64,000 nucleotides of DNA, taken from NCBI GenBank assembly GCA_963726315.1, contig CAVSBZ010000005.1:124001-188000 (forward strand), given 5' to 3'. This document shows positions 24,937-33,942 of this stretch, one piece after another (position 1 is the stretch's first letter; every line of letters begins with the position of its first letter). The translations under genes were made by a program, and so were the position numbers. This stretch comes from FEB-25 sp963726315. GTDB taxonomy: Bacteria; Chloroflexota; Anaerolineae; Anaerolineales; UBA4823. Below the pieces are notes generated by a model. The model did no database searches and was not told the DNA's origin. It saw nothing but the letters and a program-made list of their open reading frames with translations.

Positions 24937-26118
24937 ATGAAAACATCAATACGCCAAATACAGGGCGAGGAAATGTACAATACTCTGTTTACCTTGAACT
25001 CGTACTCCCTTGCTGCTTCTCCGCCTATCCGCAATAGAGATGAATGGGACACGATCGTCCGCCAGCGTCAAGGCATGAACTGCCACACATTATTTGAAGA
25101 CGAAAATCCAGTTTCCATCGCCGTCAGCACACCGATGAAACAGAATGTGCGCGGCAAGTTATTCCCGGCGTGCGGGGTATGGGGTGTGTCAACTTTTCCA
25201 ACTGCCCGGCGGAAAGGGTACTGCAGGCAGGTCATAGCGAGCTTGCTGTCTTCCGACCACGATTCTGGTAAAACCTTCTCCAACCTCTATCCATTCCGGG
25301 AGTCGTTCTATGAACGCTTGGGCTATGTGGCTTTCCAGCTGACCAAGATTGCCAAGTTTTCACCGCTTTCCTTATCTCCACTGCTAAAAAAAGATATCGG
25401 TGGTGAAATCAAGTTACAGTTTATCGGTGAGGCTAATGACATTTACCGTGAGTACCTGACTCGGATGCGGGAGAAGCGGCACGGTATGGCGTTCTTTGAT
25501 TATGCAGACATGGGAAGGGTGAACCAGAATTTATTTTGGACTGCCCAGGCAGAGGTGGATGGGAAAATCGAAGGGCTGATGCTGTATCGGATCCTCGGCG
25601 AGGAAGTGGGGAAGTATAATTTTGAAGCTATCCGCTTTTATTACACCACCAGCCGGGCACGCAATTTGCTGCTTGGCTGGATTGCGCGCCATATCGACCA
25701 GGCAGATCGGGTTGAGCTGTGGCTGCCTGAGGATGAATATCCTGAGTGCTGGTTGGCAGATATTCAAGTAAAAGTTGAGAGCGCAGTCCGCCCTGCCATG
25801 AGTCGTGTGCTGGATGTTGAGAAGATTGGCGGTATGCAGGTCGGCGAGGGCAGTTTCTCTGCAAAAATCATTGACCCGGTGTGCCCGTGGAATGAAGGTG
25901 TATGGCATTTTGAGTCTGTTGGCGGCAGCCTGGGGGTATCGAGATCCCGAGACACGGACCTCGAATTGACTATCCAGGGATTATCTGCCCTGGTCTCAGG
26001 GGTGCCAGATCCGCAGGATTTTTCACTGCGCGGCTGGGGTAATCCTGATCCACCCCAAATCACATCCCTGCGAGCCATGTTTCCACCAATGAGACCTTTT
26101 ATGCATGAAATTTTCTAA
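24937..26118 (+). CDS. Eis-like GNAT acetyltransferase
   Basis: A 393-residue protein with the Eis architecture. An N-terminal GNAT domain has VWGVSTFPTARRKGYCRQVIASLL as acetyl-CoA loop and NLYPFRESFYERLGYV after it. A second degenerate GNAT follows, and a C-terminal sterol-carrier-like domain (from about residue 300) ends with a carboxyl terminus (MHEIF) that reaches the active site in this family. Mycobacterial Eis acetylates aminoglycosides and lysines, but most environmental members have unknown substrates. This one lies alone between two promoters' worth of non-coding sequence. Confidence 0.8.
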   Translation: MKTSIRQIQGEEMYNTLFTLNSYSLAASPPIRNRDEWDTIVRQRQGMNCHTLFEDENPVSIAVSTPMKQNVRGKLFPACGVWGVSTFPTARRKGYCRQVIASLLSSDHDSGKTFSNLYPFRESFYERLGYVAFQLTKIAKFSPLSLSPLLKKDIGGEIKLQFIGEANDIYREYLTRMREKRHGMAFFDYADMGRVNQNLFWTAQAEVDGKIEGLMLYRILGEEVGKYNFEAIRFYYTTSRARNLLLGWIARHIDQADRVELWLPEDEYPECWLADIQVKVESAVRPAMSRVLDVEKIGGMQVGEGSFSAKIIDPVCPWNEGVWHFESVGGSLGVSRSRDTDLELTIQGLSALVSGVPDPQDFSLRGWGNPDPPQITSLRAMFPPMRPFMHEIF

Positions 26119-26244
26119 CTATCTTACCTTCGGAGAGAGCTCAACAACGACAGGAGGCAAAGATTAGAAGGCTTGAGTGAACTTCGATCCAGGTACAGAG
26201 GTATTGAGTATGTATCGGATACATGGATATAAAGTGGAGGAAAT

Positions 26245-27222
26245 ATGAATCAAGAGGGGTTTCGTGAGCTGCTCAAATCACGCAAGCTGAACGAAGAACA
26301 GATCAGTGCATCAATAGCCATAGCAGAGCGCTTTGAAGAATATATCACTACGTCTGGAGAGGCTGACCATAGGATGGCATCTTGGAAGTTCAGTGAAAGC
26401 CTCATGCTGGAGAGGCAAAACACGTACGATAATTACCTTGCCCTGGCGCGCTACGGAGGATTTATAAAAAATAACCCAATCTACGTGGCCATTATAGAAT
26501 TGTTGGATGGGGCTGAAGCCCAGCCGAATCTATACCAAAAAGTCGGAGAGCGTTACGGCGAAAGTGTTCGCGATGAAATCTTTGCCGGGATTGGCGTTTC
26601 GCCATTAGGATTGCCTTCCACCGATAAACCATTTGATATGTTCCCGGTGCTGGATCGCCTGATCGACAAGGTGGGGTACGCGGCTGTTGAGCAGCTGTTA
26701 TCAGCAGGCTTGCGAGATCTACCGGACGAGTATTTCGTCGATGAGCGGGAGAAGTTTATTAAAGCAGCTGATATCGATGAATACCTGAGGAAAAAGCATC
26801 AGGAATTTATCCAACAGCTTCACAAGTGTAAACAGGAGGGTGCCCTGTTTTTTTCGCAGGAAATTACGGACGAGGTGGTTGAATACGTGGAGGATCACCC
26901 AGAGACCGAATGTGGTGTGCGGGAAGGCAACCTTTTATACATTACAAAGATCCCTTACAATGCCAAACAATACCTGGCTGAAACAGATCCCATCCTGAAG
27001 CGCTATTATGCCTGTCACTGCCCTTGGGTGCGGGAAGCCATTAAGAAGGGTATTATTCATCTAAATTCAGTTTTCTGTAACTGCAGTGGAGGGTTCAGTA
27101 AAAAACCATGGGAGGTCATCTTTGGGCAAACGCTCCAGGTAGAGCTGCTTGAATCTGCGCTCAAGGGAGATTACCGCTGCAGATTCGTCGTACATCTCCC
27201 TGACAAATTGGATATCGCTTAA
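26245..27222 (+). CDS. Cys-rich conserved protein of unknown function (DUF6144-like)
   Basis: A 325-residue soluble protein with a good GGAGG site. The first 200 residues are helical and Glu/Lys-rich. The C-terminal third has an ordered set of cysteines: YACHCPWVREAI and, 16 residues on, FCNCSGGFSKKPWEVIFGQ. It ends in a strand-rich segment ALKGDYRCRFVVHLP. The spacing of the Cys pairs suggests a metal site or a catalytic Cys. The C-terminal pattern recalls proteins related to thiazoline-carboxylate hydrolases and V4R-like domains, but I do not recognise a firm family; DUF6144 is the nearest I can suggest. The next gene follows within about 75 bases. Confidence 0.55.
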   Translation: MNQEGFRELLKSRKLNEEQISASIAIAERFEEYITTSGEADHRMASWKFSESLMLERQNTYDNYLALARYGGFIKNNPIYVAIIELLDGAEAQPNLYQKVGERYGESVRDEIFAGIGVSPLGLPSTDKPFDMFPVLDRLIDKVGYAAVEQLLSAGLRDLPDEYFVDEREKFIKAADIDEYLRKKHQEFIQQLHKCKQEGALFFSQEITDEVVEYVEDHPETECGVREGNLLYITKIPYNAKQYLAETDPILKRYYACHCPWVREAIKKGIIHLNSVFCNCSGGFSKKPWEVIFGQTLQVELLESALKGDYRCRFVVHLPDKLDIA

Positions 27223-27298
27223 TTTTTTTTTTGGACAAGATAATCCACCTTATATTTCAATATTTCTTCCGTTTAATAAACCGAGTGAAAATATCGCC

Positions 27299-28330
27299 AT
27301 GAGACCTTTTCGAGAACTGACCCGCCGCGGTCGTTTAGCCAGGCTGAGGAGATTGGCATACGCTGCCGTCGAAGCCTATGGATTTGAGCAGGCACGCCTG
27401 GGCTTCATCCAATATGGTGAAAATATTATCTATCGAGTGGATATACCAAAGGTAGTCACATTCACCGGTAATGTACACCCCTTTCTCTCGAATCGATATG
27501 TTCTCCGCATCCATGCGCTCAGCGATGAAGATACGATTGTTTCAGAATTAACCTGGTTGGCGGCATTGAGCCAGGAGGCAGGTCTGCCTGTGCCCGCGCC
27601 GGTGAAAACGCCCGCTGGGAAACTCGTGACCCAAATCGCCACTCCTGAAGTGCCGAATGGACGGTTCATCTCGATGTTGCGCTGGTTGGACGGTCGCCGG
27701 CTGCGAACAAGTTTGCGACCAAAACACCTCACATCGATGGGTAGGGTCGTAGCCCAGATGCACAGCTTTTCTGCCGGTTGGTTGCCTCCCGCAGGGTTCG
27801 GCCGCCCGAATTGGGATTGGGATTCGCAAATGGGAGGCAGCTTGTTCCGGCATCCTATGGAGCAGATTGTTGCTTCGATCCCTACAAAATATCGAGAACC
27901 ATTTCAATATATTTCCGGTGAAGCAAAACAGCAGATGGAATCATTCGGCAAGGGTGCAGATGCTTATGGCTTGATCCACGCCGATTTATACCCTGAGAAT
28001 GTGCTGTTCAAAGCCGGGGAGGCCTACCCTATTGATTTCGAGGACTGCGGCTATGGTTATTGGATATGGGATATCGCCGTTGCACTCTGCACCTGGGCAT
28101 GGGGCAAGGAGTGGGAACGTATGCGAGATGCCTTTTGGACCGGGTACACCCAAATTCGCACCTTGCCTGAAAAACAATCGGCAAAGCTTGACCTGTTCGT
28201 CGCCATCCAATTTGCCACCATGGTGCTGTGGTCTTCTGCCCTGTTTATGAATGACCCTAAACGGGAGGCGGAATATGTGCCCTGGAGAGAAGATAACGGT
28301 AATAAGCTTCTAGGTTATTTCAACCGATGA
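27299..28330 (+). CDS. Aminoglycoside-phosphotransferase/homoserine-kinase-like kinase
   Basis: A 343-residue protein from ATG 27299; an upstream TTG would run back into the previous gene. The eukaryotic-like kinase fold is clear. ENIIYRVD forms the P-loop strand, and YVLRIH has an Arg before the usual Lys position. LIHADLYPENVLF is the catalytic loop (Asp base, Asn metal ligand) and IDFEDCGYGYWIWDIA the DFG-equivalent. Members phosphorylate antibiotics, choline, homoserine or protein Ser (SrkA-like); the substrate is undetermined. It overlaps the next acetyltransferase by ATGA, so the two are cotranslated. Confidence 0.82.
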   Translation: MRPFRELTRRGRLARLRRLAYAAVEAYGFEQARLGFIQYGENIIYRVDIPKVVTFTGNVHPFLSNRYVLRIHALSDEDTIVSELTWLAALSQEAGLPVPAPVKTPAGKLVTQIATPEVPNGRFISMLRWLDGRRLRTSLRPKHLTSMGRVVAQMHSFSAGWLPPAGFGRPNWDWDSQMGGSLFRHPMEQIVASIPTKYREPFQYISGEAKQQMESFGKGADAYGLIHADLYPENVLFKAGEAYPIDFEDCGYGYWIWDIAVALCTWAWGKEWERMRDAFWTGYTQIRTLPEKQSAKLDLFVAIQFATMVLWSSALFMNDPKREAEYVPWREDNGNKLLGYFNR

Positions 28331-28857
28331 CCATTGAGATTCCAACCATCCGGACGGCTCGCCTTACTCTACGTCCCATGCTGCCTGAAGATGCGCCAGT
28401 GCTGCACCAGATATATCAATCGGAGGGTGTCCTGGGCTACTTTCCCGACCCTGTTCTCCCAGCGCGGGAGGTAGTCCAACGTTTCATCGCGGGTCAGAGT
28501 GTGCAGTGGGAGCAATACGGTTATGGTGATTGGGCGGTTGTGCCAATTGATGATAATAAGATCATTGGTTGGGTAGGGTTACAGTACCTGCCTGAGCTGG
28601 ATGAGACTGAGGTAGGTTTCCTGCTCGACCGCCCTTACTGGGGAAGAGGCTTCGCTACTGAGGCTGCCCAGGCCTCATTGGGGTATGGTTTCAAGAATCT
28701 CCGATTGGAGCATATCATTGCCCTGATCCACCCCGATAACCTTGCATCTAAGCGGGTGGTTGAGAAATGTGGGATGAATTATGTAGATAACTTATTGCTG
28801 TGGGGGATTGAGCTGATGCGTTTTCGAATCGAGAAACCAAAACTGGACAATCTTTGA
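28327..28857 (+). CDS. RimJ/RimL-type GNAT acetyltransferase
   Basis: A 176-residue single GNAT domain. TIRTARLTLRPMLPEDAPVLHQIY is the standard N-terminus of the RimJ/L subgroup. LLDRPYWGRGFATEAAQASLGYGF is the acetyl-CoA block and LIHPDNLASKRVVEKCGM the closing block. This subgroup acetylates ribosomal protein N-termini or small amines. It is translationally coupled to the preceding kinase; a kinase-acetyltransferase pair might modify the same compound, but that is speculative. Confidence 0.85.
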   Translation: MTIEIPTIRTARLTLRPMLPEDAPVLHQIYQSEGVLGYFPDPVLPAREVVQRFIAGQSVQWEQYGYGDWAVVPIDDNKIIGWVGLQYLPELDETEVGFLLDRPYWGRGFATEAAQASLGYGFKNLRLEHIIALIHPDNLASKRVVEKCGMNYVDNLLLWGIELMRFRIEKPKLDNL

Positions 28858-29261
28858 AGCTACCGTATGCCAAACTTGAAGAATATGGCAGGAGTATGTT
28901 GGAAAACTGTTGAGTCAAGGCTTTGCGCATTTGTGTCTTAAGCTTTACAGAGATAATTAGCAATACCTGGTTTTCACACAATCTAGCGTTACGACCACAA
29001 TTCCAGTTCTTTTCACCGCACCAATCTTGTATAAGGCTTAAAATCTGAGCTTGATTCTGGTCAAGCATTATTTTATGAAGAAATTCTAATCATTTTTAAG
29101 TTTGGACCGTAAATTTATACAGGTAGTCTTCAAGATGAACCACTGGTATAAATTGACAATTCGGAGTAAAATTGTCGTACATCGGACATGATTTGATTAT
29201 CTGATGGGAACACTGAGACAATCAGGAGTGGGGAATCTGACCAAAAAATAGGAGGAATTAA
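28858..29261. other. Intergenic region, nothing recognised
   Basis: About 400 bases ahead of the oxidase gene. Neither strand has a convincing gene. The final bases provide an AGGAGG ribosome site for the downstream start. Confidence 0.4.
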
Positions 29262-30677
29262 ATGTCTGACATCCATACTGAAATTAAAAAGGCTACCGGC
29301 ATCAAAATGGACGCAATAGCCGCACTGCGTACCAAAATTCGCGGTGATATTATCCAGCCTGGCGACCCACAGTATGAAGCGGCTCGCAAGGTATATAACG
29401 CAATGATCGATAAACATCCTGCGCTCATAATCCGTTGTGTTGACGTATCCGATGTCAGCAGCGCTGTCGCGTTTGGCTGCGATAACGGACTGGACGTAGC
29501 AGTGCGGGGTGGGTCTCACAATGGGCCTGGCTTTGGTACTGTTGAGGGAGGCCTGGTGATTGATTTATCACGCTTAAGGGGAATACGAGTAGACCCGGAG
29601 GCGAAAACTGTTCGTGTGGAAGGTGGAGCAATTTGGGGCGATGTTGACCATGCCACTTACCCATTTGGGTTAGCCGTTCCGGCTGGTTTCTTATCGACCA
29701 CCGGTGTAGGTGGGTTGACCCTTGGTGGTGGTAGCGGTTATCTATCCCGTCGCTACGGGCTTACCATCGATAACCTGCTCAGCGTTGATATGGTCCTGGC
29801 AGACGGATGTTTCGTTACTGCTGACAAGGATCAAAACGAAGACTTGTTCTGGGCAGTTCGGGGTGGAGGCGGAAATTTTGGCATCGTGACTTCGTTCTTG
29901 TTCCACGCAAGCCCGGTCACCTCGGTCTATGGGGGGCCAATGTTTTGGCCAATGGATCAGGCGTCAGATATGCTGCATTACTGGCAGGATTTAATCTTGA
30001 AAGCCCCAGAAGAACTATATGGATTTTTCGGGTTAGGTGCAGTACCACCAGCTCCACCCTTTCCCGAAAAGTACCACGGGCAAAATATGGGTTACGTGCA
30101 ATGGTGCTATACGGGTCCTCAGGAGAAAGCCGAGGAAGTGTTCAAGCCCATCCGTAATCACCGCCAGCCAGCAATAGATTTCGCCGGTCCGATCACGATG
30201 CCGGCTATCAACAGCATGTTTGATGGTTTATATCCTGCGGGCTACCAGTGGTACTGGCAGGCCGATTTCTTCAAGCATTACGACGATGCCGCGATAGACA
30301 AGCTGATCAAGGCTGGCAATGAAATGCCCACGATCTTTTCAAATATTCACCTCTATCCGATCAATGGCGCCGCAAGCAAGCTAGGACCACACGATACAGC
30401 CTGGGCGTACCGCGATGCAAATTTCTCCCAGGTGATCGTGGCAGTCGATCCAGATCCAGCCAATAACGAACGCATGACGAGGTGGGCAAAAGCTACCTGG
30501 TCTGACCTGCATCCCCATTCAGCAGGAGGTGCTTATCTTAACTTCAAAATGGATGAGGGCGAAGATATCGTAAAAGCTGGCTACAAGGACAATTATGCCA
30601 GGCTATCACAGATCAAAGCCAAGTACGACCCAAATAACTTCTTCCACATCAATCAAAATATCCGCCCAAGAGCATAG
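29262..30677 (+). CDS. FAD-linked oxidase, berberine-bridge-enzyme type
   Basis: A 471-residue protein with AGGAGG six bases before the ATG. The PCMH-type FAD domain shows VAVRGGSHNGPGFG, whose His is the usual covalent FAD attachment, then GLVIDLSRLRGIRV and GGLTLGGGSGYLSRRYGLTIDNLLS. The second covalent Cys found in bicovalent enzymes is absent (TTGVGG there), so attachment is probably through His only. The C-terminus ends with the BBE motif YDPNNFFHINQNI. No signal peptide is seen. The family oxidises sugars, alkaloids or polyphenols using oxygen. It is monocistronic with a strong terminator. Confidence 0.88.
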   Translation: MSDIHTEIKKATGIKMDAIAALRTKIRGDIIQPGDPQYEAARKVYNAMIDKHPALIIRCVDVSDVSSAVAFGCDNGLDVAVRGGSHNGPGFGTVEGGLVIDLSRLRGIRVDPEAKTVRVEGGAIWGDVDHATYPFGLAVPAGFLSTTGVGGLTLGGGSGYLSRRYGLTIDNLLSVDMVLADGCFVTADKDQNEDLFWAVRGGGGNFGIVTSFLFHASPVTSVYGGPMFWPMDQASDMLHYWQDLILKAPEELYGFFGLGAVPPAPPFPEKYHGQNMGYVQWCYTGPQEKAEEVFKPIRNHRQPAIDFAGPITMPAINSMFDGLYPAGYQWYWQADFFKHYDDAAIDKLIKAGNEMPTIFSNIHLYPINGAASKLGPHDTAWAYRDANFSQVIVAVDPDPANNERMTRWAKATWSDLHPHSAGGAYLNFKMDEGEDIVKAGYKDNYARLSQIKAKYDPNNFFHINQNIRPRA

Positions 30678-30710
30678 GACGGTTGTTATTCTAGACTATC
30701 TCTATATCAG

Positions 30711-30746
30711 CAGCCAGTTCTGCCGAAGAACTGGCTGTTTTATTTT
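30711..30746 (+). terminator. Intrinsic terminator after the FAD oxidase
   Basis: A perfect 11-bp stem (30711-30721 with 30727-30737) has a GCCGA loop and a T-rich tail interrupted by one A. Confidence 0.9.
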
Positions 30747-30855
30747 AACGGAGAAATTTAATATCAAACCCCAGGAAAATAACTTGCTTCTAGCAAGACC
30801 TTTCACTCCATCATAGGCGTAATGAGAGATCAGGCTAATAAAGGCAAGGACTTAT

Positions 30856-31368
30856 TTACTTCCGGGGCATCAGTGCCATCGTATCGTCGTAGGCGGCTTT
30901 CATCTTTACGAACATGGTCTGGGCATCATCCGCCGTCAGTTTAGAATCAAGCAGGGGCAGGTAGATTTCCTCTTCCTTGGCAAGATGTAATTTTAGTAGA
31001 GCATACAAACCGTATAAAACACGCCTCAGAGCCGCAGCCTGGATGGATGTGACTGTAAGCGTCGATGGGTGGACGCGCAGCGAACCCAGCTCATCGGTGA
31101 GGCGTGCGACTTCAACGTGGTCGCGGACCATTGTCGCGGTGGACAGTTCGCTGCCCATAATTTGTTGAACCATTGGGTATAGTGCCAATTCTTCCGCTTT
31201 AGCGTGGGCAGTTAATTGGCGGGTGAGGAAGCTATACGACTGTTCGATCCTGTCATGCGCTTGGGTGGTCAGGCTTTCATTTATAACATCCGCAGTCTGA
31301 CGTAATAATTCAATCTGCCGATACAGCTCTCTATGTTCGTCTCTTAGGGTTTGGGTTATGCTCGCCAT
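30856..31368 (-). CDS. Hemerythrin HHE-domain protein
   Basis: A 170-residue four-helix protein. Iron-ligand motifs are in place: LRDEHRELYRQI (H-x3-E type), AHAKAEELALYPMV (HxxxE), MVRDHVEVARL and LKLHLAKEEEIYLPLL. Such proteins bind a di-iron centre and take part in oxygen or nitric oxide sensing, iron storage or repair of iron-sulfur clusters. There is no fused sensor domain. It appears to be a single gene, converging with the FAD oxidase. Confidence 0.88.
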   Translation of the reverse strand: MASITQTLRDEHRELYRQIELLRQTADVINESLTTQAHDRIEQSYSFLTRQLTAHAKAEELALYPMVQQIMGSELSTATMVRDHVEVARLTDELGSLRVHPSTLTVTSIQAAALRRVLYGLYALLKLHLAKEEEIYLPLLDSKLTADDAQTMFVKMKAAYDDTMALMPRK

Positions 31369-31670
31369 AAGCTATTCTCCTTCGGGGTCTATATACATTC
31401 ATAGTATATTACAACTTCGAAATGTGTTAGCTATCAATTCTTAGCAGATATCTGGATTTATTCCTTCCCCGCAGGTTATGTAGGTTAGATAGTGCCAGAT
31501 TTTCCCTAACTGTTCTGAAACGAAATCCGGTCAGATCCCTGTTACCGGCGGCATGGTCAAATGACCGCCTAAATCGCCCAGCTCGGGGATATCGATCTCC
31601 AGCATGCCCAACGTAGCTGCCAGCTATTGACTTGCGCCCAGGATATGGAGACCATATAAACCTTCAGGTC
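31369..31670. other. Intergenic stretch, possible decayed minus-strand gene remnant
   Basis: Read on the minus strand just past Pgl, a frame gives GLYGLHILGASQ, a stop, then LAATLGMLEIDIPELGDLGG and a second stop. This protein-like sequence with interruptions suggests a broken gene end rather than random DNA. No family is assigned, and the signal is weak. Confidence 0.25.
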
Positions 31671-32411
31671 TTAGTTAGGTTCTTCATCGCGCATGGTGAG
31701 CTTGTGGCTGGCAGCCTTGTCCACCAGCCAGATGGGCTTCGTGCCTGCGGGGCGGATCAGCTGGGCGGGCAGCTCACTCGGTTGGTAGGGACCTTCGAGA
31801 ACATTTTCCAGCACCTGGGCTTTATCGGCACCGGAGACCAGGAACACCACCTGGTTGGCCTGATTAATAAAAGGAGCGGTAAATGTGATCCGGTCCATCT
31901 CCAGATCTTCGACGTACACCTCCGAAACCCATTTCTCCTGTTCGTTGAGCACCGCCGTGTGAGGGAAAAGCGAGGCGATATGCCCATTCTCACCCAGCCC
32001 CAGCATAACGAGATGGAAATTCAGGTTTGACTTGCTGAAAAATTCCTTCAGCTCCCGTTCATATTCACTGGCTGCTTCCTTCGGGGAATGTTCACAGCGG
32101 ATGGGGTGAATATTTTCCGCCGGGATGGGTACACGGTCAAGCAGAGTTTTTCGAGCCATGCGGGCGTTATTCCGCGGGTCATCCTTCGGCACGCAGCGCT
32201 CATCGCTCCAAAAAACGTGCACCTCGTCCCAGTGGACGCGCTCGCGATAAGGTGAGGTGGCCAATAATTCAAATGTGCGACGTGGGGTTTCGCCTCCAGA
32301 AAGAGCCACACTGAAGTGACCACAGATCAAGCTGGCTTGCCGTGATTGGATGGTGAAAAGATCTGCTGCTGCCTGGCTTAATGTTTCCAAATCGTTATAA
32401 ATGTGGATCAT
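31671..32411 (-). CDS. pgl: 6-phosphogluconolactonase
   Basis: A 246-residue protein of DevB/Pgl type. The start at 32411 has GGAGG five bases upstream; an earlier frame opening lies inside zwf. Motifs: SVALSGGETPRRTFELL near the N-terminus, HVFWSDERCVPKDDPRNN for the phosphate site, and MLGLGENGHIASLFPHT. It hydrolyses 6-phosphoglucono-lactone to 6-phosphogluconate, the second step of the oxidative pentose phosphate pathway. The ATG is one base from the zwf stop, so the genes are translationally coupled, and it is the last gene of the TetR-led operon. Confidence 0.93.
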   Translation of the reverse strand: MIHIYNDLETLSQAAADLFTIQSRQASLICGHFSVALSGGETPRRTFELLATSPYRERVHWDEVHVFWSDERCVPKDDPRNNARMARKTLLDRVPIPAENIHPIRCEHSPKEAASEYERELKEFFSKSNLNFHLVMLGLGENGHIASLFPHTAVLNEQEKWVSEVYVEDLEMDRITFTAPFINQANQVVFLVSGADKAQVLENVLEGPYQPSELPAQLIRPAGTKPIWLVDKAASHKLTMRDEEPN

Positions 32412-32412
32412 T

Positions 32413-33939
32413 TCATCCTCCTGATTTTGGCTGATCGAGAAAGACCGGCTGTGACCACTGCCGTCCATCCTGGGCGATGAGCGCTTCTGCACTGGGTGGT
32501 CCCCAGGTACCACTGATGTAGTTAGGGAAGTCTGAAGGGGCAACGCTTGCCCACACCTCCAGAACGGGTGCGATCACACTCCAAGCGCATTCTACCTGGT
32601 CAGCGCGCATGAACAGGGTGGCATCACCGCGGATCACATCTAGGAGTAACGTTTCATAGGCTTCCGGTGGGGTGGTATTGAACGCTTCAGAATAACGGAA
32701 GCGCATCTCCTGCGAGCTTAACCGCAGGTCAATCCCAGGGACCTTAGCCTGAAAGTGCAAGTTGATACCTTCGTCGGGTTGGATCTCGATCTCCAGCCGG
32801 TTGGGCAGCCAATCCTGGTTGGCAGATGCCGGGAATGATTGATGCGGTACGGGACGGAACTGGATGATAGCTTGAGAGACTTTTTGCGCCAGGCGTTTCC
32901 CGGTGCGCAGATAGAAGGGAATATCCTGCCAACGCCAATTATCGATAAAGAGCTTGAGGGCAGCGAAGGTCTCGGTGCTGGAATTGGGGTCCACGTCTGG
33001 CTCACTGCGGTAGCCTGCCACACGTTCCCCTTCCATCCAGCCGGGTCCATATTGGCCTCGGGAGGCATACTGGTGCAGATGGTCGGTGGGTATGGGTCGG
33101 ATGGCGCGCAGGACGTCCACCTTACGGGCGCGGATTTCATCGGCGGTAAAGGCGGCTGGCGGTTCCATGGCGATCAGAGAGAGGATCTGCAGCAGGTGGT
33201 TCTGGATCATATCGCGCAACGCCCCCGAATGGTCGTAGTACCCTCCACGATGTTCCACTCCCACCTGTTCGGCCATGGTGATCTGCACGTGGTCGATGTA
33301 CCGCCGGTCCCAGATAGGCTCAAACAGGGCATTGGCGAAGCGAAATGCCAGAATATTCTGCACCGTTTCCTTTCCCAGGTAGTGGTCGATGCGGTAGATT
33401 TGGGATTCTTCCAGCGTTTTGAGTAAGGATTGATTCAGCTGGCTGGCTGATTCCAGGTCATGCCCGAAAGGTTTTTCGAACACCACCCGGGCACGCTTAC
33501 GGTCACTGACCAGATGGGTTACTCCCAGGGTGTGGACGATGACTTCGTCAATCGTTGGTGGGGTGGCGAGGTAGAATACTCGCTCTGCATGCTCGCCCCA
33601 GGTTTTGTCCTGTCCATTCAATGCTTTGGCCAGATCCTCGAAGGTCTTTGGGTCGCTGAAATCACCCGTCAGGTAGGCTGCCAGGTGGCTGGTAAAATCC
33701 TTCCACTGGTCGGCTTTAGCTTTTCCCTGCCGGGAAAACTGGTTGACCCCGTCTAACAGGCGTTTATTTAAAGCTTCCAGGCTGATTAGTTTACCATCCA
33801 CCCCGTATATAATAAATTTTTCTGGCATTAAATCATCGAGAAAGAGGGTATAGAATGCCGGGATCAGTTTACGCCAGGTGAGATCTCCGGCTGCGCCAAA
33901 GATAATGATTTCCACAGGAGGCAGATTCAATTTAGCCAT
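32413..33939 (-). CDS. zwf: Glucose-6-phosphate 1-dehydrogenase
   Basis: A 508-residue enzyme of standard length. The N-terminal IIFGAAGDLTWRKLIPAF is the dinucleotide-binding loop, with Arg positions that suit NADP. RIDHYLGKETVQN holds the substrate-binding active site. It makes 6-phosphogluconolactone and NAD(P)H from glucose 6-phosphate. Its ribosome site GGAG lies within the last codons of gnd, three bases upstream, and it directly precedes pgl. The three genes thus form a complete oxidative branch, supplying NADPH for biosynthesis and oxidative-stress repair. Confidence 0.96.
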   Translation of the reverse strand: MAKLNLPPVEIIIFGAAGDLTWRKLIPAFYTLFLDDLMPEKFIIYGVDGKLISLEALNKRLLDGVNQFSRQGKAKADQWKDFTSHLAAYLTGDFSDPKTFEDLAKALNGQDKTWGEHAERVFYLATPPTIDEVIVHTLGVTHLVSDRKRARVVFEKPFGHDLESASQLNQSLLKTLEESQIYRIDHYLGKETVQNILAFRFANALFEPIWDRRYIDHVQITMAEQVGVEHRGGYYDHSGALRDMIQNHLLQILSLIAMEPPAAFTADEIRARKVDVLRAIRPIPTDHLHQYASRGQYGPGWMEGERVAGYRSEPDVDPNSSTETFAALKLFIDNWRWQDIPFYLRTGKRLAQKVSQAIIQFRPVPHQSFPASANQDWLPNRLEIEIQPDEGINLHFQAKVPGIDLRLSSQEMRFRYSEAFNTTPPEAYETLLLDVIRGDATLFMRADQVECAWSVIAPVLEVWASVAPSDFPNYISGTWGPPSAEALIAQDGRQWSQPVFLDQPKSGG

Positions 33940-33942
33940 GGT

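Noticed and set aside
27149..27298. N-terminal extension of the phosphotransferase from an upstream TTG
   Set aside because: It would overlap the previous gene by about 75 bases and adds sequence with no kinase similarity.
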